Shown piece after piece: positions 1-8,399 of a DNA stretch of 64,000 bases. The notes beneath the pieces are model-generated. The model did no database searches, was not told the origin of the DNA, and saw nothing but the letters and a program-made list of their open reading frames with translations. Origin of the DNA: Tsukamurella paurometabola (GTDB lineage: Bacteria > Actinomycetota > Actinomycetes > Mycobacteriales > Mycobacteriaceae); the NCBI RefSeq assembly GCF_900631615.1, contig NZ_LR131273.1, forward strand, positions 3,752,850-3,816,849, written 5' to 3'. Position 1 is the stretch's first letter. Every line of letters begins with the position of its first letter. A program made the position numbers and the translations under genes.

Positions 1-98
1 CGAAGCTGCTCGACGGTGACGCGCCCGCGCAGGCCGCATCCGTCGTCGGCACTCCGGCCGCCGAGGCCGAGGCGCCGGTCACCGTCGGCGACGAGTAA
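1..98 (+). CDS. C-terminal end of a protein cut by the window edge
   Basis: An open frame enters from the left edge (first full codon at 3) and stops at TAA 96-98. Only about 31 residues are visible; they are rich in Ala, Val, Glu and Pro and end VTVGDE. This is a low-complexity acidic tail with no recognisable motif, so no function can be given. The MarR gene follows after 8 nt on the same strand, which suggests co-transcription. Confidence 0.5.
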   Translation, partial: KLLDGDAPAQAASVVGTPAAEAEAPVTVGDE

Positions 99-106
99 CC
101 GTCGCC

Positions 107-541
107 GTGAAGCCCGGCGACGCCGAGGCGCTCCGCCTCGCGGTGGGCCTGCTGGAGCAACGGCTCCGGCAGCTGCCCGCCGCGGGGCTCCGCGGCTCCG
201 AACTGTTCGTGCTGGCCACGGTCGAGGCCCTCGGCGCGGACGCCTTCCCCACGGCGATCGGCGACCGGCTCGCGATGCGGCGATCGAACGTGTCCGCCGC
301 CGTCGCCGACCTGCGTCGGCGCGGCTTCCTCCAGGACGACGCGGACGGTTCCGACGCGCGCCGGCGGCCCGTCGCCCTGACGGCGCGGGGCCGGGAGGTG
401 CTCCACGCGCGCGACGCCGCCCAGGACGCCTGGCTGGTCGAGACCGGCAGTGCGCAGCTCACCGCCGACGAGGCCGCCCGGCTGCGCGATGCCGTGCCCC
501 TGCTCCTGAGGCTGGCCGCGGGGGAGGATCCACCCGCATGA
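107..541 (+). CDS. MarR-family transcriptional regulator
   Basis: This 144-residue protein has the size and layout of a MarR dimer with a winged helix-turn-helix. The recognition helix region reads MRRSNVSAAVADLRRRGF (about residues 64-81), followed by a wing with SDARRRPVALTARG, the usual Asp-x-Arg pattern. Family members repress genes and are released by small ligands; the ligand here is unknown. It starts with GTG at 107, 8 nt behind the truncated upstream gene, and is followed after 57 nt by a DUF4395 gene with its own -10 element. No dyad operator was recognised. Confidence 0.85.
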   Translation: MKPGDAEALRLAVGLLEQRLRQLPAAGLRGSELFVLATVEALGADAFPTAIGDRLAMRRSNVSAAVADLRRRGFLQDDADGSDARRRPVALTARGREVLHARDAAQDAWLVETGSAQLTADEAARLRDAVPLLLRLAAGEDPPA

Positions 542-598
542 GAATCACGGCGAGCGCAACCCTGGGCGGCGGCCCGGCGCGGCGATAATCTCAGCCGC

Positions 599-1096
599 GT
601 GAGTGGTCTCTTCTCCTTCCCGAACCCGGTCAACGAGTACGCCGCCCGCGCGACCGCGGGCCTCGTGGTCGTCCTCGCGGTGGTGACCATCGTCGCCGGG
701 CAGTGGTGGCTCTACGCCGCCCTCGCCCTCGGCTTCGCGCTGCGCGTCGCGGGCGGCCCGCGCTACTCGCCCTTCGGCCGGCTGTCCGTGCACGTCATCG
801 CGCCGAAGCTCGGCCCGGCCAAGCTGGTGCCCGGCCCGCCGAAGCGGTTCGCGCAGACCATCGGCCTCGTCTTCTCGACGGTCGCGCTCGCGCTGTTCCT
901 CACCGGGAACCACGTGGCGGCCCAGGTCGTGCTCGGCCTGCTGGTGGTGGCCGCGCTGTTGGAATCGGCGGCGGGCGTGTGCCTCGGCTGCATCGTCTTC
1001 GGGTGGCTGCAGCGCCGCGGCGTCATCCCCGCCTCGGTGTGCGAGGCCTGCGCGGGCGTGAACACCGCGCCGCCGACGCTCACCGTGCCGCACTAG
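599..1096 (+). CDS. DUF4395 family membrane protein
   Basis: The 165-residue protein matches the DUF4395 pattern: an N-terminal FPNPVNEYAAR segment, two early hydrophobic helices (about 18-50), a GGPRYSPFGRL loop, two more helices (about 85-130) and a C-terminal cysteine-bearing CLGCIVFG motif. The family is common in actinobacteria beside thioredoxin-like or sulfurtransferase genes, but its function is not established. The GTG start at 599 follows the hexamer TAATCT (586-591) by 7 nt and has no Shine-Dalgarno, so a leaderless mRNA is likely. A strong hairpin follows the stop. Confidence 0.85.
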   Translation: MSGLFSFPNPVNEYAARATAGLVVVLAVVTIVAGQWWLYAALALGFALRVAGGPRYSPFGRLSVHVIAPKLGPAKLVPGPPKRFAQTIGLVFSTVALALFLTGNHVAAQVVLGLLVVAALLESAAGVCLGCIVFGWLQRRGVIPASVCEACAGVNTAPPTLTVPH

Positions 1097-1113
1097 CGGC
1101 CCTCGAACGAAGG

Positions 1114-1145
1114 AACGCCGCCGCGGATCGCTCCGCGGCGGCGTT
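1114..1145. terminator. Hairpin terminator between convergent genes
   Basis: A perfect 14-bp stem (1114-1127 with 1132-1145) closes a 4-nt loop TCGC. It sits between the convergent DUF4395 and flavodoxin genes, so it could end transcription from both sides. There is no clear U-tract, which is usual in high-GC actinobacteria. Confidence 0.75.
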
Positions 1146-1177
1146 CGTCTGTCAGGGTGCCGTCCCTCGGCGGGACG

Positions 1178-1621
1178 TCAGATCAGGCCGACGATCTCCT
1201 CGGCCCACTCGACGGCCTTCTCGTCCACATCGTCGGTGCCGGAGTTGTCGTGCTCGAAGCGGTCGCCCACCTGGGTGGCGCCCAGCCCCGTGAGGTGCTT
1301 GACGATCGTCTTGCCGGCGGCGTTGTAGGTGTCGACGTAGATGGTGTCGCCGAGCCCGAAGACCGCGAAGCGCAGGCCCGACAGGTCGGGGGCCGCCTCG
1401 AGCAGATCCTCGAAGAACTCGGTGGTGCCGGCGGGCAGTTCGCCCTCGCCGTACGTGGCGCACGAGAAGACGTGGAAGTCCGCGGGATCCAGCGCGTCGA
1501 TCTCGCCGTCCATCATGTCGTGCAGCTCGACGGAGCCGGCCTTGGCGAACACGTTGTACATGGCGTTCGCTGCGCCCTCGGCGGTGCCGGTCGAGGAACC
1601 GTAGAAGATGTGAACAGACAT
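1178..1621 (-). CDS. Flavodoxin domain protein
   Basis: This 147-residue protein is a short-chain flavodoxin, a single-electron carrier with non-covalent FMN. The phosphate loop YGSSTGTAEGAA (residues 6-17) and the isoalloxazine loops SCATYGEGELP (about 53-63) and FGLGDTIYVDTYNAAG (about 89-104) are in the normal places; this arrangement resembles MioC or sulfite-reductase flavodoxin domains. The ATG at 1621 is preceded 8 nt upstream by TAGAAT, so it may be leaderless. The redox partner is not evident from the neighbours. Confidence 0.9.
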   Translation of the reverse strand: MSVHIFYGSSTGTAEGAANAMYNVFAKAGSVELHDMMDGEIDALDPADFHVFSCATYGEGELPAGTTEFFEDLLEAAPDLSGLRFAVFGLGDTIYVDTYNAAGKTIVKHLTGLGATQVGDRFEHDNSGTDDVDEKAVEWAEEIVGLI

Positions 1622-1697
1622 GGGAGGAGATTCTAGCCAAGGCTCACCTCGCACCGTGAGCTGCGTCCCGTCGGTGTGACCTCCTAGGCTTGCCGCC

Positions 1698-2495
1698 ATG
1701 GCTCACGCAACCCTGGTCGACGGCGCCCGGCTCGCCTACGAGGTCCACCCCGCGGCGACCGGCGCGACCGGCCCCGGGGTGCTGCTGGTCGCGGGCCAGG
1801 CACTCGCGGGATCGTCGTGGGCGCCGCTCGTCGACGACTTCCGCGCCGCCGGCCCCGTCATCACCTTCGATCACCGCGGCATCGGGGCGAGCGACGACGC
1901 CTTCCCCCGCGGGTGGAGCACCCGCGACTGCGCCGCCGACGCCCTCGCCGTTCTCGATGCGGCGCGCGCGGACGGCGCGATCGGCGAGGCCGTCGACGTG
2001 TACGGCTTCTCCATGGGCGGTCGCGCCGCGCAGTGGCTCGCCGCCGACCACCCCGCCCGGGTGCGGCGGCTGATCCTCGGTGCCACGACCGTCGGAGACG
2101 CGCACGGCGTCGCGCGCCCCAGCGAGGTGCTCCGGATCCTCGTCCGCTCGGACCGGCAGGCCCTGCTGGAGCTGTTCTTCACGCCCGACTGGCTCGCCGC
2201 GCATCCCGAGGCGGCCGAGGCCATCCTCGCGCAGCCGCGGTCGCTCCCGGCCCAGCGCGCACACTTCGCCGCGAGCACGGATCACGACGCAGCAGCGGCC
2301 CTGCCGTGGATCGAGGCGCCCACCCTGGTGCTGCACGGCGCCGACGACCGTATGTGCCCCGCCGAGAACGCCGAGATCCTGCGCGCCGGTATCGACGGTG
2401 CCCGGATGCGCGTGTACCGCGGTGTGCGGCACGGATACCACCTGCAGGAGCCGGCGGCCACCGCCGACGCCCTGGACTTCCTCACCGCGCCCTGA
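1698..2495 (+). CDS. Alpha/beta hydrolase
   Basis: This 265-residue protein is an alpha/beta-hydrolase. It shows the oxyanion strand GVLLVAGQAL, a DHRGIGASD turn (about residues 56-64), the nucleophile elbow YGFSMGGRAAQW with the GxSxG serine at about 100, an Asp in LHGADDRMCP and a late His in RHGYH. These form a complete catalytic triad. The substrate is unknown; the fold suits an ester or lactone. The ATG at 1698 lies exactly 7 nt after TAGGCT (1685-1690), a leaderless layout. Lactate monooxygenase follows after 22 nt. Confidence 0.85.
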   Translation: MAHATLVDGARLAYEVHPAATGATGPGVLLVAGQALAGSSWAPLVDDFRAAGPVITFDHRGIGASDDAFPRGWSTRDCAADALAVLDAARADGAIGEAVDVYGFSMGGRAAQWLAADHPARVRRLILGATTVGDAHGVARPSEVLRILVRSDRQALLELFFTPDWLAAHPEAAEAILAQPRSLPAQRAHFAASTDHDAAAALPWIEAPTLVLHGADDRMCPAENAEILRAGIDGARMRVYRGVRHGYHLQEPAATADALDFLTAP

Positions 2496-2517
2496 GCGCC
2501 ACTGCTACCGTCCACGC

Positions 2518-3657
2518 ATGGCGGACTACGGCAGCTTCCAGGACGGGATCTACGCGGAAGGGCTGCTCGCGAAGCACCGCCACTTCCCCTACACCTTCGG
2601 CGACCTCGAGGCACGGGCGCAGCAGGTGCTCGACCACTCCCTGTTCGACTACGTGCGCGGCGGCGCCGGCGACGAGACGACCCAGGACGCGAACGTCTCG
2701 GAGCTGCGGCGCTACGGCTTCGTCCCGCGGATGCTCCGCGACCGCAGCGTGCGCGAGATGTCGACGACCTTCCTCGGTGCGGAGCTCGACGCCCCGGTGA
2801 TCCTCTGCCCCGTCGGGGTGAACGGCCTCGTCCACGAGAACGGCGACCTCGAGGTCGCGCGCGCCGCCGCGAACCTGAACGTCGCCGCGATGTACTCGAC
2901 GCTCTCGGAGGCGCCGCTGGAGGAGATCGCCGACGCCCGCGGCGACTCCTTCGCCGCCTTCCAGCTGTACCCGACGAAGGACGATCAGCTGACCGACAAC
3001 CTGGTGCGCCGGGCCGACAAGGCCGGCTTCGACGCGCTCACCATCACCCTCGACACCGGCAGCCTGGGGTGGCGTCCGCGGGACCTGCGCAACGGCTACA
3101 TCCCCTTCCTGCGCGGCCGGTGCCTCGCCAACTACCTGTCCGACCCGCGGTTCATCGAGCTGTGCGGCGTCGAGAACCCGCCGCCGCTGCACGCGGGGAT
3201 CGTCTGGTCCTCCCTGTTCAGCAAGCCCACCTTCTCCTGGGACGACGTCGCGCGGATCCGCCGGGTCACGGACCTGCCGATCATCCTCAAGGGCATCTGC
3301 CACGCCGAGGACGCGCGGAAGGCGGCCGCGGAGGGAGTCGACGCGATCGCGTGCTCGAACCACGGCGGCCGGCAGGCCAACGGCGGGCTCCCGGCGATCG
3401 GCCACCTCGAGGGCGTCCTGGACGCGGGCCTTCCCGTCACCTTCGACAGCGGCGTCCGGGACGGCGTCGACATCCTCCGGGTGGTGGGCCTCGGCGCGAC
3501 GCTCGCGGGCATCGGGCGCCCCTACGTCTACGGGCTCACCCTGGGCGGTGCGGCGGGAGTCGAGCACGTCCTCCGGTCGATGCTCGCCGAGGCCGACTTG
3601 ACCATGGCCGCGGATTGCCTGACCACGCTCGCCGACCTGCACGTCGTCAAACGATGA
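2518..3657 (+). CDS. Lactate 2-monooxygenase (FMN-dependent alpha-hydroxy-acid oxidase family)
   Basis: The 379-residue protein closely follows mycobacterial lactate 2-monooxygenase, which converts L-lactate and O2 to acetate, CO2 and water using FMN. The N-terminus (DYGSFQDGIYAEGL) and the segments LDTGSLGWRPRDL, FLRGRCLANYLSDP, ILKGI, SNHGGRQANGG (catalytic His-Gly-Gly-Arg) and FDSGVRDGVDI are all present. Related 2-hydroxyacid oxidases share the fold, so substrate choice is by similarity. The ATG at 2518 is 6 nt after TACCGT. It may be read together with the hydrolase just upstream. Confidence 0.85.
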   Translation: MADYGSFQDGIYAEGLLAKHRHFPYTFGDLEARAQQVLDHSLFDYVRGGAGDETTQDANVSELRRYGFVPRMLRDRSVREMSTTFLGAELDAPVILCPVGVNGLVHENGDLEVARAAANLNVAAMYSTLSEAPLEEIADARGDSFAAFQLYPTKDDQLTDNLVRRADKAGFDALTITLDTGSLGWRPRDLRNGYIPFLRGRCLANYLSDPRFIELCGVENPPPLHAGIVWSSLFSKPTFSWDDVARIRRVTDLPIILKGICHAEDARKAAAEGVDAIACSNHGGRQANGGLPAIGHLEGVLDAGLPVTFDSGVRDGVDILRVVGLGATLAGIGRPYVYGLTLGGAAGVEHVLRSMLAEADLTMAADCLTTLADLHVVKR

Positions 3658-3691
3658 GCGGCGCCGGGAGCGCAGTGAGCGGGCCGGATCG

Positions 3692-4204
3692 GTGACCGGT
3701 GCTGCGGACTTCGACTGGTTCGGCTTCGAGGACGCGGTGTGCGCGGAGCTGCGGACCGTCGCGCGGGCGCTCGTCTACCAGGCCGACGGCGAGTTGCCCT
3801 ACGCGTACGCCCTGACCGCCTTCTACGCCGAGCAGGGCTCGGTGATCCGGCTGCCGCACCCGGCGCTGGGCACCGTCGAATCTGTGCCGCCGCGCGAGCT
3901 CTGGGATCCGCCCGCGTGGCCGCGCTCGGACGACGCCTGGGCGGAGCGGCCGCCGCTCGACGGCTGGCAGGACCGGCTCAACGACGCGGTGGAGGGACTC
4001 GACGACGCCGCGTGGGACGCGGCGTACGCCCGCTACGGGTACGCGCTGCTCGGCGCGATGCGCCGAGCGAAGGCGGAGCTGATCGCGGAGGACGCGTTCC
4101 CGCGTGAGATCGTGTGCCTCCTCGACGACGAGGACGGGGAGCTGGTGGTGAAATCGGCGTCGGAGCAGGAACTTCGGGGGTACTGGGCGGCTCGCGCGGA
4201 GTAG
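3692..4204 (+). CDS. Hypothetical protein (possibly DUF4303-like)
   Basis: This 170-residue soluble, acidic protein has no family I can name with certainty. The segment GELPYAYALTAFYAEQGSVIR looks like the start of DUF4303-type proteins, which are small SUKH-related immunity or stress proteins, but this is only an impression. The rest is rich in Trp, Asp and Glu with no catalytic motif. The GTG start at 3692 lies 34 nt after the lactate monooxygenase stop. The antiporter gene begins 10 nt after its end. Confidence 0.55.
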   Translation: MTGAADFDWFGFEDAVCAELRTVARALVYQADGELPYAYALTAFYAEQGSVIRLPHPALGTVESVPPRELWDPPAWPRSDDAWAERPPLDGWQDRLNDAVEGLDDAAWDAAYARYGYALLGAMRRAKAELIAEDAFPREIVCLLDDEDGELVVKSASEQELRGYWAARAE

Positions 4205-4214
4205 CGTCCTTGCA

Positions 4215-5393
4215 ATGACGTTCTCGACGTTGGCGCTCATCACGGCGCTGGGCCTGCTCGGGCCGCTGCTCGCCGCGAAGCGTTCCTGGCACCTGCCGCT
4301 GATCCTCGGCCCGATGCTGGCGGGCGTCGTCTTCGGGGCGACGGGATTCCGGGTGCTCGACGCCACCGAGCCGACCTTCGCGTTCCTCGCCGACATCGGC
4401 TTCGCGATCGTCATGTTCGTCGCCGGCACACACGTCCCGGTCCGCGATCCGGCGGTGCGGGCGGCGCTGGGCTCGGGCGCGATCCGCGCGGCGGCGGTCG
4501 GCGTCATCGCCGCTGTCCTCGGCACCGGGCTGGCGGCGGCCTTCGGCACCGGTCACGCCGCGCTGTACGCGGTGCTCATGGCGTCGTCGTCGGCGGCCGT
4601 GGTGCTGCCGGTCATCAACGCCAACCATCTGACCGGCGGGCCGGTGCTGGCGCTGACGGCGCAGGTCGCGATCGCCGACACCGTGTGCGTGGTCGCGCTG
4701 CCCCTGGTCATCGACCCGCCCACGGCGGGCCGGGCGGCCCTGGGGGCACTCGCGGTGGGCGGCGCGGCGTTCGTGCTGTACCTGCTCCTGCGCTGGTCGG
4801 AGAACAGCGGGCTCCGGGGCCGGATCGAGCGGTTCTCGGAGGAGCGCGAGTTCGCGCTGCAACTGCGGATCAGCCTGGTGGCGCTGTTCCTGCTCGCGGC
4901 GATCGCGACCACGATGCACGTCTCGGTCATGCTGGCCGGTTTCGCTCTGGGCCTGGCCGTCTCCGCGGTGGGGGAGCCGCGCCGGATGGCGGCACAACTC
5001 TTCGCGCTCGGCGAGGGCTTCCTCGCGCCGCTGTTCTTCGTCTGGCTGGGCGCCCGGGTGAATCTGCGTGACCTCGTCGCGCACCCGTCGTTCATCCTGT
5101 TGGGGCTCGCCCTGGGGTTCGGTGCGATCGCGGCGCACGTCGCGATGCGGTTCGCCGGGCTGCCGGTGCCACTGGGCGTGCTGGCCGCGGCACAGATCGG
5201 GGTGCCCGTGGCTGCGGTCACCGTCGGCGAGCAGATGCACCTGTTCGCCGCGGGCGAGGGCGCCGCACTGATCCTCGGCGCCCTCGTCACCATCGGCGGG
5301 GTGTCCCTCGCCGCCGGCCCCGCCGCTAGCTCCGGAGCGACTGCTCCACCCGGGCCAGCGTCGTCCGGAGCGCGTCCGGCGTCTCCGTCGTGA
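4215..5393 (+). CDS. Cation:proton antiporter (Na+/H+ exchanger, CPA2-like)
   Basis: The 392-residue protein has about 11-12 hydrophobic helices and a Na_H_Exchanger arrangement. An early helix contains FLADIGFAIVMFVAGTHVPVR, a mid-protein helix contains LTAQVAIADTVCVVALPL with an intramembrane Asp, and later helices follow LFFVWLGARVNL. It should exchange protons for a cation at the cytoplasmic membrane; the ion is not determined. The ATG at 4215 lies exactly 7 nt after TAGCGT (4202-4207). Its last 68 nt overlap the convergent metQ-type gene; the tail encoded there is Pro/Ala/Ser-rich. Confidence 0.85.
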   Translation: MTFSTLALITALGLLGPLLAAKRSWHLPLILGPMLAGVVFGATGFRVLDATEPTFAFLADIGFAIVMFVAGTHVPVRDPAVRAALGSGAIRAAAVGVIAAVLGTGLAAAFGTGHAALYAVLMASSSAAVVLPVINANHLTGGPVLALTAQVAIADTVCVVALPLVIDPPTAGRAALGALAVGGAAFVLYLLLRWSENSGLRGRIERFSEEREFALQLRISLVALFLLAAIATTMHVSVMLAGFALGLAVSAVGEPRRMAAQLFALGEGFLAPLFFVWLGARVNLRDLVAHPSFILLGLALGFGAIAAHVAMRFAGLPVPLGVLAAAQIGVPVAAVTVGEQMHLFAAGEGAALILGALVTIGGVSLAAGPAASSGATAPPGPASSGARPASPS

Positions 5394-6195
5394 AGATCGC
5401 CTTCTCGCCGGAGTCCTCGACGACGGCGTCGTGCACCCGCCGGTCGTGGTACAGCGCCGCGAGCGCCGTGTAGTCCCCGATCCGGGGATCGTTCTCGCGC
5501 GCGGCGAAGATGTTCACGTACTGCGCCAGATCGGGACGCCGCGGGTCGTCGGTGTAGATCGAGTCCTTGCTCGTCAGCCCGAGTTTCACCGCAAAGGTGT
5601 CGTCCACGAACCCGGCGTCCACGCTGTCGAGAGCGGGGCCGATCTGGGTCGGGTCCAGGGTCACGAGCGTGACCTTCGACCGTGCCCGGTCGACGTCGGA
5701 CAGCGAGGACTGCCAGGTGCCGGCACCGTCGCGGAAGGTCACGAGGCCCGCGGCCTTGAGGCTGAGCAGGGGGCGGATCTGGTTGGCGGGGTTGTCCGAC
5801 AGGGCGATCGTGGCGCCCTGCGGCAGCGCGTCGATCGAGCGGTGCCGCTTCGAGTACAGCTGCAGCGGGTAGATCTGGGTGGCGCCGACCGGGGTGAGCC
5901 GGACGCTGTTCTTGATGTTGTACGCCGCGAGGTAGCGCACGTGCTGGAACTGGTTGAGGTCGATGGATTCATCGGCGAGGGCGGGATTGGGGGCGTTGTA
6001 GTCGGCGAAGGACACCAGCTTCACTCTGAAACCGTGTTCCGCGGCGACATCGGTGAACACCTTCCAGTGGGGTTTGCCGATGTCGACCACCCCCAGCTTG
6101 ATCTCGTTCGACGGGGTGCCGCTCGAGCAGGCGGTGGTGCCGACCGCGACGAGGGACAGCAGGACTGCGAGGATGGCGGTAGCCGTTCGTTTCAC
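5326..6195 (-). CDS. MetQ/NlpA-family substrate-binding lipoprotein
   Basis: This 289-residue lipoprotein has a signal peptide (MKRTATAILAVLLSLVAVGT) ending in a lipobox TTAC, with Cys at about residue 23. The mature part follows the MetQ pattern: IKLGVVDIGKPHWKVFTDVA, FADYNAPNPALADESIDLNQFQHVRYL and ALSDNPANQIRPL. These proteins deliver methionine or similar ligands to a MetN-MetI ABC transporter. Neither the ATPase nor the permease gene is next to it, so it is an orphan here. The start is GTG at 6195. Confidence 0.88.
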   Translation of the reverse strand: MKRTATAILAVLLSLVAVGTTACSSGTPSNEIKLGVVDIGKPHWKVFTDVAAEHGFRVKLVSFADYNAPNPALADESIDLNQFQHVRYLAAYNIKNSVRLTPVGATQIYPLQLYSKRHRSIDALPQGATIALSDNPANQIRPLLSLKAAGLVTFRDGAGTWQSSLSDVDRARSKVTLVTLDPTQIGPALDSVDAGFVDDTFAVKLGLTSKDSIYTDDPRRPDLAQYVNIFAARENDPRIGDYTALAALYHDRRVHDAVVEDSGEKAIFTTETPDALRTTLARVEQSLRS

Positions 6196-6261
6196 GACGA
6201 TCCACTCTGCTGCGCCGCGTCGGCGACGGAAAGGGTTGCGGTCACGGTGATCCCGTGCGTC

Positions 6262-7131
6262 TCAGCCGAGGGAGTACTCCACGATCACCGGCGCGTGGTC
6301 GGACAGGCGCGCATCGGGCGACGCTTCCTTGTCCACGACGACGGATCGCGCCGCCCGCGCCAGGCGCGGCGTCGCGAGGTGGTGGTCGATGCGCCAGCCG
6401 ACGTCCTTGGCGAACGACGCACCGGCCCAACTCCACCACGACAGTGGGCCGGGCCGGTCGCCGTGCAGGGTGCGCACCACGTCCACGAGCCGCCGCGGGC
6501 CGAGCCGGGCGCCGAACCACGCCCGCTCCTCGGGCAGGAAGCCCTCCATCTTCTGCGCCGGCCGCCAGTTCGTGACGTCGTGCGGGAGGTGCGCCAGATT
6601 CAGGTCGCCCAGCAGCAGGAACTCGCGCCCGGCGGCGAGCGCGGCCCGGCGGTTGCGGTCGAGCTCGCGCGCGAAACCGTTCAGGAAGCGCATCTTCCGC
6701 GCGTGTTTGGCCCCGCCGTCCGGGGTGTCCCGCATGTTCCCGGGCCGTTGCAGGTGCGCGGGCAGGCCGCCCTTGGGCAGGTACAGGCAGGCCACCGTCA
6801 GGCCGGGGAGGTCGGCCTCGACGTACCGGCCCTCGTGGGCGTACTCCGCCAACCCGCGGGCTCGGGGCGGGTGGCTCGCCCACGTGCGCACGGCCGACGG
6901 TGTCTCCCGGGACAGGATCGCCACCCCGTTGCGTCCCGGGATCGAGCCGCAGTCGATCGCGGCGTGATAGCCGGGGAACGTGCCCACCTCGGTGGGTGGG
7001 CAGCGCAGTTCCTGCAGCGCGAGCACGTCGAGGTTCCGGCCCTCGAGCCAGGCGTCGAAACCGCGCCGCCGCGCTGCCCGGATACCGTTGACGTTGAACG
7101 TGCCGACCCGCAGGGCGACCGCCGCGGTCAG
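6262..7131 (-). CDS. xth: Exodeoxyribonuclease III (AP endonuclease family), probable CTG start
   Basis: The protein is an ExoIII/APE1-type nuclease for repair at abasic sites. Key motifs are FNVNGIRAA, LALQELRC (metal-binding Glu), GRYVEADL, GDLNLAHLPHDVTNW (catalytic Asp/Asn), WSWAG and the C-terminal LSDHAPV. No ATG, GTG or TTG occurs in frame near the conserved N-terminus. The CTG at 7129-7131 overlaps the TGA of the upstream dehydrogenase by one 4-bp unit (CTGA), as ATGA overlaps do, giving 289 residues. A second CTG at 7111-7113 would begin directly before RVGTFNVNG. Confidence 0.88.
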   Translation of the reverse strand: MTAAVALRVGTFNVNGIRAARRRGFDAWLEGRNLDVLALQELRCPPTEVGTFPGYHAAIDCGSIPGRNGVAILSRETPSAVRTWASHPPRARGLAEYAHEGRYVEADLPGLTVACLYLPKGGLPAHLQRPGNMRDTPDGGAKHARKMRFLNGFARELDRNRRAALAAGREFLLLGDLNLAHLPHDVTNWRPAQKMEGFLPEERAWFGARLGPRRLVDVVRTLHGDRPGPLSWWSWAGASFAKDVGWRIDHHLATPRLARAARSVVVDKEASPDARLSDHAPVIVEYSLG

Positions 7132-8294
7132 GGCGCGGTCGCCGTGCTCGACGGGTCGATGAGGATCTTGGCGTGCACCTCGGGGTCGCCGAGCGCGTCG
7201 AACGCCGTGGCCACACCGCCCAGCCCGACGGTGCCCGTGACGAGGGGCTTCACGTCCACCTTCCCGTTCGCCATCATGTGCAGCGTGTCGTGGAACTCGC
7301 CCGGGTCGTAGCCGAAGACGAACCGCAGGTCGATCTCCTTGTTGCCGGCGAGGGCGGGCATGATCGTGTCGGGCTCCATGCAGACGCCCACGACCACGAC
7401 GCGCGAGCGCAGCGGCGCGGCCTCGATGATCGAGTTGATCATGCCGGGCACGCCGACGCACTCGAAGACCACCGGGCCGGACGGCGTCTCGCCGATCTTG
7501 TCCGCGATCCGGAAGGCGTGCCACCACGGCACGGGGCCGGGAACCAGGGTGAGCTTGTCCATGGTGCTCACGCCGAGCTTGAACATGTCGGTGGCCCGGC
7601 GGATCTCGTTGCGGGGCTGCTTGTAGGCGTCCCAGGGCTGCTGCTCGCGCGGGTCGACCACGACGTGGGCGCCCATCTGCTTCGCGAGCGCCCGGCGGCC
7701 GGGGGAGAAGTCGCTCGCGATGACCCTCTTCACGCCCGACGCGCGGAGCATCGCGATGACCGCGAGACCGATCGGGCCGCAACCGATCACGATCGCGGTC
7801 TGCCCGCGGCCGACCTCCGCCCGGCGGACGGCGTGCCAGGCGACGGCCATCGGCTCGGTGAGCGCGGCCTCCTCGTCGGACAGTTTGCCGGGGACGGGCA
7901 TGGTCATCGACTCCTGGACGAGCACCTGCTCGGCGTACGAGCCGGGCGAGCGCTCGGACAGGCCCACGAGCTGCGGCTCGCTACCCACCATGAGCGTGGG
8001 GAGGGAGACCACGCGCGTGCCCACCGGCCAGCGCTTGCGGCAGCCGGGGCCGTACTCGGCCACGGTCCCCACGAACTCGTGGCCCATGACGATGCGCTGG
8101 TCGGTGCGCATGCAGTCGGGGTACCCGGCCTTCGCGGCGAGGTCGGCGACGAGGTCGGCGTGGTGGCGGGCGTGCAGGTCGGAGCCGCAGATCCCGGTAC
8201 GGACCACGTTCAGCAGCACCTGCCCGCGGGCGGGGCTGGGGGCGGGCAGGTCTTCGACGGTCAGCCGACCCTCGGTGCAGACGACAGCTTTCAT
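7128..8294 (-). CDS. Zinc-dependent alcohol dehydrogenase (MDR family)
   Basis: This 388-residue dehydrogenase has the zinc-binding N-terminal domain (GICGSDLHARHH, GHEFVGTVAEYGPG) and the Rossmann domain IVIGCGPIGLAVIAMLRASG with an Asp (ASDF) that favours NAD. It resembles mycobacterial zinc-binding dehydrogenases used on alcohols or sugar alcohols; the substrate is unknown. A four-cysteine structural zinc lobe is not obvious. The ATG at 8294 lies exactly 7 nt after TATTCT (minus-strand reading of 8302-8307), a leaderless layout. Its stop overlaps the ExoIII start, so the two are probably translated together. Confidence 0.85.
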   Translation of the reverse strand: MKAVVCTEGRLTVEDLPAPSPARGQVLLNVVRTGICGSDLHARHHADLVADLAAKAGYPDCMRTDQRIVMGHEFVGTVAEYGPGCRKRWPVGTRVVSLPTLMVGSEPQLVGLSERSPGSYAEQVLVQESMTMPVPGKLSDEEAALTEPMAVAWHAVRRAEVGRGQTAIVIGCGPIGLAVIAMLRASGVKRVIASDFSPGRRALAKQMGAHVVVDPREQQPWDAYKQPRNEIRRATDMFKLGVSTMDKLTLVPGPVPWWHAFRIADKIGETPSGPVVFECVGVPGMINSIIEAAPLRSRVVVVGVCMEPDTIMPALAGNKEIDLRFVFGYDPGEFHDTLHMMANGKVDVKPLVTGTVGLGGVATAFDALGDPEVHAKILIDPSSTATAP

Positions 8295-8399
8295 ACACCC
8301 GAGAATAACGGGGACGAGGTGCGGCGCTCGGCGCGCCGGGTGTCTTCGGGGACACGGCTGCCGGAAAACTTCACCGGAATGTCGTAATCGCAGGCGTTG

